Shown one piece after another: positions 57,827-64,000 of a stretch of 64,000 nt of DNA. The notes beneath the pieces are model-generated. The model did not search any database, was not told the origin of the DNA, and saw nothing but the letters and a program-made list of their open reading frames with translations. Source of the DNA: Streptomyces lavendulae subsp. lavendulae (GTDB lineage: Bacteria > Actinomycetota > Actinomycetes > Streptomycetales > Streptomycetaceae); assembly GCF_002803845.1 (NCBI RefSeq), contig NZ_CP024985.1, positions 2,790,001-2,854,000 on the forward strand, written 5' to 3'. The translations under genes were made by a program, and so were the position numbers. Position 1 is the first letter of the stretch, and each line of letters begins with the position of its first letter.

Positions 57827-58405
57827 CGGAGTTTCGGGCCCTCGGCTCGCTCGTGGGGTGAGGGTTGTCGGATGCGCCGGGTGTGGCGCCAACCCTTTAA
57901 AGGGCAAGGCTAAACATCTGAATCCCCGACCGAACCGGGAAGTAATGGCCACGAGCGTGTGAGTTTGCTCACCAACGAAGGGGCATTCCGGGCATAATGG
58001 TCAGTCAATTCCGCTTGACGAAACGGACATTGCGCCACTGAATCTGTCATTCCGCTCCTGATCATCAGGACTGGGACACCTTGCCAGAGGCAAGCTTTGA
58101 TTGGCGTAAGTCCGATTCATCCCGATAGCGGTTGTACGTCGCGTAGCCCGCCCGTCACGTGCCGTGACCGGCTCGCCGGGGCGACACGCGCACCTTGTTG
58201 GAGATCCCCCACTGTGCTGGAATTCGCGGGACCGCCGCGGGTATCAGCCGGCGCGCAGGTGGCGCGAGAGAGCGCCGAGCGCGGTGGCAAGGAGAGGGAG
58301 ACGCGCCGGTCACCGACGACCACCATGGGGCCGTCAGTGCCCCACGACTCGACACCGTCCCACCGCTCACCCGGCGGGACGCCTGGTCCAGAGGTTGCGA
58401 CGCTA
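57827..58405. promoter_or_regulatory. Long divergent leader between small protein and conservon
   Basis: 579 bases. Contains the palindrome CCCTTTAAAGGG (57892-57903), a TTGACG near 58015 and CATAAT near 57995 that could be parts of promoters. An in-frame extension of cvnA runs to 58097 but looks non-coding (no conserved motif; mixed Arg/Pro/Ser). Confidence 0.45.
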
Positions 58406-61400
58406 GTGCAGGGACGATTCAAGAGGGATGGCAGCGCTGCGGCGGAGCAGGAGCCGCGCGGCGGGACCGACCGTGGCTCCTCGCACCAGCACGCCCAGAA
58501 CCGCGGGCCGGCTGTCGAAGGAGCGGGCGTCCCGGACGCCTCGGCTTCGGTGAAGGCGAAGGGCCGCGGCAAGTCCGCCAAGGCCGGCAAGGTCGCCAAG
58601 GCCGGCCGCGCCAAGGGCAAGAGCGAGCCGGCCGAGACCGACGAGGCGATACCGAAGGCCCCTCCCGGGCCCGGTTCCCGTCTGGCCATGCAGAACTGGC
58701 GCATCAGCACGCGACTGGTGTCGCTGCTGACGCTGCCGGTCGTCGCCGCCACCACGCTCGGTGGCTTCCGCATCAACGACTCGATGAACGACATCGCGCA
58801 GCTGGAGCACATGCAGCTGCTGACGACGATGACCCGGCAGGCCACCAACCTGGCCGCCATGCTCCAGGAGGAGCGCGACAAGTCGGCCGGTCCGCTGTCG
58901 CAGACCAAGGACGGCAAGGCCAACAGCCTCGTCCAGGGCGTCCGCGACCAGACCGACGCCGCCGCCAAGGCCTTCGCCTCCGCGACCGACAAGGTCGACA
59001 ACGCGCAGGACAAGGACGAGACCCTCAAGTCGATCCGCAACAACATCCTGCAGATCGGCCGCCAGCTCACCGGCATCGAGGACATCCGCAAGAAGGCGTA
59101 CGTCAACGGCGCCCAGCAGACCGTCACCGAGTACAACTCGCTGATCGTCTCGCTGCTCTCGCTCTCGCAGGACATGGCCCAGGCCACCTCCAGCCCCGAG
59201 ATGATCAAGCGCACCCGCGCCCTGGCGGCGTTCTCCGCCGCCAAGGAGTACGCCTCCATCCAGCGCGCGATCATCGCCGCCTCGCTCCCCGAGAGCGGTG
59301 ACAAGCCGGGCAAGCTGGAGGAGAACGACCGCCTCTACGCCCTCTCCGCGCTGCGCGGCGAGAGCCAGCAGAAGAAGACCTTCGAACTCGTCTACCAGGG
59401 CAAGCCCGAGGAGCTCCTCGCGGCGCTCGGCGACGGCAACACGGAGATCGGCACCGCCGACCACTACGCCCGCCGCGTCCTGAGCACCCAGGGACAGTTC
59501 GGCAAGGAGAAGAACCGGTCCTGGATGGACTGGTACGACGCCGACGACACCAAGCTCCAGGCGATGAAGGTCATCGAGCTCACGCTGCTCGAAGACATGG
59601 AGCAGAAGGCCCGCGAGCTCAAGAACGAGTCGCAGCAGGACGCCATCATCAACGGTGCCCTGATCCTCCTCGTCCTCGGCGTCTCGCTCGTCGGCGCGTT
59701 CATCATGGCCCGGTCCATGATCCGCTCGCTGCGCCGTCTGCAGGACACCGCGACGCGCGTCGCCCAGGACCGACTGCCCGAGCTCGTCAAGCAGCTCTCG
59801 GAGTCGGACCCGCAGGACGTGGACACCTCCGTGGAGTCCGTCGGCCTGCACACGCGCGACGAGATCGGCCAGGTGGCCGCGGCCTTCGACGACGTGCACC
59901 GCGAGGCCGTCCGCCTCGCCGCCGAGCAGGCCCTCCTGCGGGGCAACGTCAACGCGATGTTCACCAACCTCTCGCGCCGCTCCCAGGGCCTCATCCAGCG
60001 TCAGCTCTCGCTCATCTCCGAACTGGAGTCGCGCGAGGCCGACCCGGACCAGCTGTCCTCCCTCTTCAAGCTCGACCACCTCGCGACCCGCATGCGCCGT
60101 AACGGCGAAAACCTCCTCGTCCTCGCGGGCGAGGAGCCGGGCCGCCGGTGGACCCGCCCCGTCCCGCTCGTCGACGTGCTCCGCGCCGCGGCGTCCGAGG
60201 TGGAGCAGTACGAGCGCATCGAACTCGCGTCGGTGCCCGGCACCGACGTCGCCGGCCGCGTCGTCAACGACCTCGTGCACCTCCTCGCCGAGCTGCTGGA
60301 GAACGCCACCTCGTTCTCCTCCCCGCAGACCAAGGTCAAGGTCACCGGTCACGCGCTGCCCGACGGGCGCGTGCTCGTCGAGATCCACGACACCGGCATC
60401 GGCCTCTCCCCCGAGGACCTCGCCGCGATCAACGAGCGGCTCGCGTCGCCGCCGACCGTGGACGTCTCCGTCTCCCGCCGCATGGGCCTGTTCGTGGTCG
60501 GCCGCCTGTCCCTGCGACACGGCATCCGCATCCAGCTGCGCCCCTCCGACTCGGGCGGTACGACGGCCCTCGTCATGCTCCCGGTGGACGTCGCCCAGGG
60601 CGGCAAGAAGCCGGCTCCGATGCCGGGCCAGGGTGGTCAGGGCGGCCCCGCGGGCGCTCAGGGCGGTCCCGCGGGCGGCCAGGGCGGCCAGGGTGCTCCC
60701 GGCGGGCAGGCTTCCGTGCCCGGCGCGGGCGCGCGTCCCCCCGTGGGCGCCGGCCAGCAGCGCGGCCAGGTCCAGGGCGGCGGCCAGCGTGCCGCACTGC
60801 CCGGACGTGACGGCGCGCCGGGCCAGCAGCGTCCGCAGCAGGGCGGCCCGGGGCAGCGTCCCCAGGGCGGTCCCGGCGCCGCGACGGGTCAGGGCCAGGG
60901 CGCCTTCGGCTCCGGGGCCCCGCTGCCCGCCCGCGGTCAGGGCGGCAACCAGGGCGGCGGCCTCCTCTCGGGCGGTCCGCAGGCCCGTCCGGCCGGCATG
61001 CCGCAGCAGCCGGCGCCCGGCGGGTTCCCGCAGGGCAACGGCTTCGAGCGGCCGCAGCAGCCCCAGTCCCAGCAGCCCGGCCAGTACGGGCAGCAGGGCC
61101 AGCAGGGCCAGCCCCCGCAGCAGCCGGGCCAGCAGGACCGGCAGCAGCCGGCGCAGAAGGCTCCGGTCCAGCGCCGGCGCCCGCAGCTGCCGCCGCGCGG
61201 CGGCGCCCCCCGCCCGGAGCTTCCGGGTGCCGGCGCTCCCGCGGCCGGGCTCCCCCAGGCCACCAGCTGGGGAGTCGGGCAGAACGGCCAGGAGGTCCCG
61301 CGCGGCCACGACGAGCTGTCGGGCCCCGGCTCCACGGCCGAGTTCGCCCGTCCGGACTTCAACGCCCCGCGCCCGCAGGACGCGGGCCCGGGCCAGACCG

Positions 61401-62140
61401 GCCAGTTCGAGCGCCCGCAGCAGGGCGGTCCGCTGGACCCGTCCTCGACCGGCCAGTTCGCCCGGCCCGGCGGCCCCGGTGCCGGCGGCTACGGCGAACA
61501 GCAGCCGCAGGCGCAGCAGCCGGGCGGCTACGCCCCGGCCCCGCGCGCCGAGGCTCCGCAGCTGCCGCAGGCCCACCAGCCGGAGGCGCTGCCCGCGGCC
61601 CCGTCGCAGCACACCGGCGAGCTGCGCAGCCCGATCTTCGACACGCTGGAGTCGAACTGGTACCCCCAGCAGGACGCGCAGTCCTCCGGGCAGGCACCGG
61701 CCGTACCCCAGCAGCCCCAGCCGTCCGGGCCGCAGCGGTCCGCCGCTCCGGCGGCCCCGCAGCAGGGCCTGCCGCAGCGCGGCCAGGAGCACGCGGCCGA
61801 GCCCGCCACCGCGGTCACCGGCAGCACGCCGACGGTCAGCTGGCGGTCCTCCCCCAACGACGAGCTGATGCGTCAGGCGGAGCGGGTGCGTCAGCCCGCC
61901 GCGGGCGGCATCACCACCTCGGGGCTGCCCCGCCGGGTGCCGCGGGCGAACCTCGTGGCCGGTACCGCCCAGCAGCAGGCCGACGCCCAGGCGGGCCCGC
62001 AGGTCTCGCGTGCCCCGGACGACGTCCGCGGGCGCCTCACCAACCTCCGACGCGGTATCCAGCAGGGGCGTCAGGCCGGCACCTCCGGCCCCGCGACCGG
62101 CAGTTACCACATCGACCCCACTTACCAGCAGGAGCGATAG
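58406..62140 (+). CDS. cvnA: CvnA: nitrate/nitrite-sensor-like histidine kinase of conservon
   Basis: 1244 residues from a GTG at 58406 (MQGRFKRDGS; AGAGG upstream). A Lys/Ala-rich head, membrane segment (about 103-120), extracytoplasmic NIT domain (about 130-410), second segment (about 414-434), HAMP, then LDHLATRMRRN and a GHKL ATPase with LVHLLAELLENATSFSSP (N box, about 625-640), HDTGIGLSP and GLFVVGRLSLRHGI. After about 732 follows 400 residues of Gln/Pro/Gly-rich disorder, ending with conserved SGLPRRVPRANLV and DVRGRLTNLRRGIQQGR. No obvious phosphoacceptor His like in usual kinases. Conservon 1 affects development in S. coelicolor (known). Confidence 0.9.
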   Translation: MQGRFKRDGSAAAEQEPRGGTDRGSSHQHAQNRGPAVEGAGVPDASASVKAKGRGKSAKAGKVAKAGRAKGKSEPAETDEAIPKAPPGPGSRLAMQNWRISTRLVSLLTLPVVAATTLGGFRINDSMNDIAQLEHMQLLTTMTRQATNLAAMLQEERDKSAGPLSQTKDGKANSLVQGVRDQTDAAAKAFASATDKVDNAQDKDETLKSIRNNILQIGRQLTGIEDIRKKAYVNGAQQTVTEYNSLIVSLLSLSQDMAQATSSPEMIKRTRALAAFSAAKEYASIQRAIIAASLPESGDKPGKLEENDRLYALSALRGESQQKKTFELVYQGKPEELLAALGDGNTEIGTADHYARRVLSTQGQFGKEKNRSWMDWYDADDTKLQAMKVIELTLLEDMEQKARELKNESQQDAIINGALILLVLGVSLVGAFIMARSMIRSLRRLQDTATRVAQDRLPELVKQLSESDPQDVDTSVESVGLHTRDEIGQVAAAFDDVHREAVRLAAEQALLRGNVNAMFTNLSRRSQGLIQRQLSLISELESREADPDQLSSLFKLDHLATRMRRNGENLLVLAGEEPGRRWTRPVPLVDVLRAAASEVEQYERIELASVPGTDVAGRVVNDLVHLLAELLENATSFSSPQTKVKVTGHALPDGRVLVEIHDTGIGLSPEDLAAINERLASPPTVDVSVSRRMGLFVVGRLSLRHGIRIQLRPSDSGGTTALVMLPVDVAQGGKKPAPMPGQGGQGGPAGAQGGPAGGQGGQGAPGGQASVPGAGARPPVGAGQQRGQVQGGGQRAALPGRDGAPGQQRPQQGGPGQRPQGGPGAATGQGQGAFGSGAPLPARGQGGNQGGGLLSGGPQARPAGMPQQPAPGGFPQGNGFERPQQPQSQQPGQYGQQGQQGQPPQQPGQQDRQQPAQKAPVQRRRPQLPPRGGAPRPELPGAGAPAAGLPQATSWGVGQNGQEVPRGHDELSGPGSTAEFARPDFNAPRPQDAGPGQTGQFERPQQGGPLDPSSTGQFARPGGPGAGGYGEQQPQAQQPGGYAPAPRAEAPQLPQAHQPEALPAAPSQHTGELRSPIFDTLESNWYPQQDAQSSGQAPAVPQQPQPSGPQRSAAPAAPQQGLPQRGQEHAAEPATAVTGSTPTVSWRSSPNDELMRQAERVRQPAAGGITTSGLPRRVPRANLVAGTAQQQADAQAGPQVSRAPDDVRGRLTNLRRGIQQGRQAGTSGPATGSYHIDPTYQQER

Positions 62141-62563
62141 TTGAGTTCGATGAGCCAGGCGGCACAGAACCTGAACTGGTTGATCACCAACTTCGTGGAC
62201 AACACCCCTGGGGTGTCCCACACCGTGGTGGTCTCCGCCGACGGACTCCTTCTGGCGATGTCCGAAGGATTCCCCCGTGACCGCGCCGACCAGCTGGCGG
62301 CCGTGGCCTCCGGTCTGACCTCGCTGACCGCCGGGGCCTCCCGGATCTTCGAGGGCGGCGCCGTCAACCAGACCGTGGTCGAGATGGACCGGGGATTCCT
62401 CTTCCTCATGTCCGTCTCCGACGGATCCTCGCTGGCCGTTCTCGCGCACCCCGAATGCGACATCGGCCTCGTGGGCTACGAGATGGCCCTCCTCGTGGAC
62501 CGCGCCGGCAGCGTCCTCACCCCGGACCTGCGCGCGGAGCTTCAGGGAAGCCTGCTCATCTGA
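62141..62563 (+). CDS. cvnB: CvnB: roadblock/LC7-domain protein
   Basis: 140 residues. The TTG at 62141 directly follows the cvnA stop and has AGGAG at proper spacing; the ATG at 62150 is too far from it. The whole protein is a roadblock/LC7 fold (LNWLITNFVDNTPGVSHTVVVSADGLLLA, VNQTVVEMDRGFLFLMSVSDGSSLAVLA). Roadblock proteins act on small GTPases, matching the CvnD partner. Confidence 0.93.
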   Translation: MSSMSQAAQNLNWLITNFVDNTPGVSHTVVVSADGLLLAMSEGFPRDRADQLAAVASGLTSLTAGASRIFEGGAVNQTVVEMDRGFLFLMSVSDGSSLAVLAHPECDIGLVGYEMALLVDRAGSVLTPDLRAELQGSLLI

Positions 62564-62714
62564 CTCGCACACTCCCGGCCGGACGGTACTTCCGGCCGGG
62601 GGACCGGGACTCCGCACCCGGAAACCAGTACACCCGTCAGGCCGTCATCACGTCCCCCCACCGGCCGCCCCGTCAGACGGCACGCTGACCACTGCTGTCC
62701 AGCCCGGAGGATCA

Positions 62715-63107
62715 ATGACCCCGCCCCCCGCCTATCCCGATGCGTACGGAGATTCGTACTCGGAAGGCGACCAGCCGCTGGTGCGTCCGTACGCGATGAC
62801 CGGCGGCCGTACCCGGCCCCGCTACCAGCTCGCCATCGAGGCGCTGGTCAGCACCACGGCCGATCCGATGCACCTCTCCACCCTGCTCCCCGAGCACCAG
62901 CGCATCTGCACCCTGTGCCGCGAGGTGAAGTCGGTCGCGGAGGTCTCCGCACTGCTGTCGATGCCGCTCGGTGTCGCCCGGATCCTCGTGGCCGACCTGG
63001 CCGAGGCCGGAATGGTGGCCATCCACCAGCCGGGCAATGGAGAGGCCGGCGGAACGCCGGATGTAACGCTGCTCGAGAGGGTTCTCAGTGGACTTCGCAA
63101 GCTCTGA
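62715..63107 (+). CDS. cvnC: CvnC: DUF742 protein
   Basis: 130 residues with the DUF742 pattern RPRYQLAIEALVSTT, LPEHQRICTLCREVKSVAEVSALLSMPLGVARILVADLAEAGMVAIHQ, and a terminal LLERVLSGLRKL. GGAGG lies just before the ATG. The middle section resembles a winged helix-turn-helix, so DNA or protein binding is possible. Overlaps cvnD by 20 bases. Confidence 0.92.
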   Translation: MTPPPAYPDAYGDSYSEGDQPLVRPYAMTGGRTRPRYQLAIEALVSTTADPMHLSTLLPEHQRICTLCREVKSVAEVSALLSMPLGVARILVADLAEAGMVAIHQPGNGEAGGTPDVTLLERVLSGLRKL

Positions 63108-63672
63108 CGCCGGAGCGGCTCCCCGCTCCACCACCTCCGCGAAGATCGTGGTGGCGGGCGGCTTCGGCGTGGGCAAGACCACGTTCGTCGGCGCGGTCTC
63201 CGAGATCAACCCGCTGCGCACCGAAGCCGTCATGACGTCCGCGAGCGCGGGCATCGACGACCTCACCCACACCGGTGACAAGACGACCACCACGGTCGCC
63301 ATGGACTTCGGCCGCATCACCCTGGACCAGGACCTGATCCTGTACCTCTTCGGTACGCCCGGTCAGGACCGCTTCTGGTTCATGTGGGACGACCTGGTCC
63401 GCGGCGCGATCGGTGCCATCGTGCTCGTCGACACGCGCCGTCTCGCGGACTGCTTCCCGGCCGTGGACTACTTCGAGAACAGCGGCCTGCCGTTCGTCGT
63501 GGCGCTCAACGGCTTCGAGGGGCACCAGCCGTACACGCCGGAGGAGGTCCGCGAGGCCCTCCAGATCGGGCCCGACGCCCCGATCATCACCACCGACGCC
63601 CGCCACCGCGCGGACGCCAAGAGCGCGCTCATCACCCTCGTCGAGCACGCGCTGATGGCCCGGCTCAAGTAA
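63088..63672 (+). CDS. cvnD: CvnD: small GTP-binding protein
   Basis: 194-residue Ras-like GTPase of the MglA/conservon type from a GTG at 63088. G1 is GGFGVGKTTFVGAV, G2/G3 region includes FGTPGQDRF (instead of the classical DxxGQ), G4-like ALNGFE and C-terminal TDARHRADAKSAL. Membrane localisation with CvnA is proposed in the literature, with CvnB and CvnC as regulators. Completes the four-gene conservon. Confidence 0.93.
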   Translation: MDFASSDAGAAPRSTTSAKIVVAGGFGVGKTTFVGAVSEINPLRTEAVMTSASAGIDDLTHTGDKTTTTVAMDFGRITLDQDLILYLFGTPGQDRFWFMWDDLVRGAIGAIVLVDTRRLADCFPAVDYFENSGLPFVVALNGFEGHQPYTPEEVREALQIGPDAPIITTDARHRADAKSALITLVEHALMARLK

Positions 63673-63695
63673 CACGGTCTCCAGGTGGATTCGCC

Positions 63696-63729
63696 GGGGC
63701 GGGCTGTGTCATCGGACACGGCCCGCCCC
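63696..63729 (+). terminator. Terminator of the conservon
   Basis: 15-base stem with one G:U pair (GGGGCGGGCTGTGTC against GACACGGCCCGCCCC), loop ATCG, starting 23 bases after the cvnD stop and followed by TGTCGTT. Confidence 0.85.
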
Positions 63730-63837
63730 TGTCGTTCATAACGTTTCGACAGTGAATTGCCGCCAGTTGGGCACAGCGCGCGTTCGGCTGGTATCGCTGT
63801 GCGCACATCCGTCCCGGCTTTTGCCGTAGCTCGCTCT

Positions 63838-63907
63838 TTATGTCCGGTTTATGCGGGACATAAGGCTCTGGGAACGGCCGGTTTCAACTGTTTGGAACAC
63901 GGCCGTT
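63838..63907. promoter_or_regulatory. Two inverted repeats in the terminal intergenic region
   Basis: TTATGTCC (63838-63845) pairs with GGACATAA (63856-63863). Then AACGGCCG (63873-63880) pairs with CGGCCGTT (63900-63907), with a TTTC/GGAA half-symmetric core inside. They lie ahead of a less GC-rich segment up to the window end and look like operators or a leader structure for the next plus-strand gene, which is not in the window. Confidence 0.45.
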
Positions 63908-64000
63908 CATCATGCTGGAATTCAACGAACTAGCTAGTAGCACCGCCGAGAGGTTGTTGGTCGAGTGAGGCGAAGCAACTCGAGCCCCGCGGATGAACCC

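Noticed and set aside
57892..57903. CCCTTTAAAGGG palindrome as an operator
   Set aside because: Short, self-complementary and could equally be part of a hairpin; not enough to call.
58097..58405. Extended N-terminus for cvnA
   Set aside because: Low-information sequence without conserved motif; GTG at 58406 begins the family-like MQGRFKRDG.
63993..64000. ATG at the extreme end as the start of another gene
   Set aside because: Only two codons fit in the window; a start cannot be supported.

Overview
The window is a piece of a Streptomyces chromosome, or that of a very close relative. It is very GC-rich, with strong third-position GC. The gene order appears to match the Streptomyces coelicolor core from about SCO5541 to SCO5599, read in reverse (locus numbers are from memory). 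It carries actinomycete-specific loci: nsdA, hupS with a histone H1-like tail, a conservon (cvnABCD), ndgR beside leuCD, and glcP. I see no IS element, prophage, CRISPR array or biosynthetic gene cluster, so this is ordinary core genome rather than an island.

Layout. 1-8.2 kb: a row of four type I signal peptidase genes (sipZ is cut by the window edge), then the translation operon rpsP-khpA-rimM-trmD-rplS, a SprT-like gene and an archaeal/eukaryotic-type proS. 8.3-21 kb: a methyltransferase, an FtsH paralogue, ffh, the nitrogen cluster amtB-glnK-glnD, nsdA, a degenerate primase/polymerase-like protein and ftsY. The signal recognition particle protein, its receptor and the signal peptidases therefore lie within about 21 kb. 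21-25 kb: an NCS1 permease, a luciferase-like oxidoreductase and the glucose permease glcP. 25-41 kb: smc, a small coiled-coil protein, acylphosphatase, a secreted CAP protein, an HxlR regulator paired with a flavodoxin-like reductase, then a long minus-strand block: a DhaL/FakA-like gene, recG, rsmD, coaD, a DivIVA-like gene, DUF177, rpmF, rnc and mutM. 41-52 kb: rpmB, thiL-thiD, a stand-alone Lrp ligand-binding domain, a DUF3515 lipoprotein, plsC-gpsA-ddlA, cofC (with a C-terminal extension), hupS, leuC-leuD and ndgR. 53 kb: five tRNA genes alternating Gln and Glu. 53.7-57.8 kb: HAD hydrolase, DUF4241, FAH-family gene-gltX, and a 61-residue protein with a duplicated ANPRRTxL motif. 58.4-63.7 kb: the conservon cvnA-B-C-D. 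The last 300 bases look like a promoter region for a following gene.

Themes. Nitrogen sensing: AmtB, GlnK and GlnD form one operon behind a plausible GlnR box. Export: Ffh, FtsY, the Sip peptidases and FtsH. Growth and differentiation: NsdA, HupS, SMC and the conservon. GltX and the tRNA-Glu/tRNA-Gln array fit together, because organisms of this group charge tRNA-Gln through Glu-tRNA-Gln.

The items most worth a second look are the duplicated-motif small protein beside the conservon, the in-frame cofC fusion with an internal leaderless-type start, the PrimPol-like protein whose catalytic residues look lost, and several symmetric operator-like sequences placed exactly on predicted promoters (glcP, ndgR, hupS, HxlR and the end of the window). 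None is proven to be a new system.
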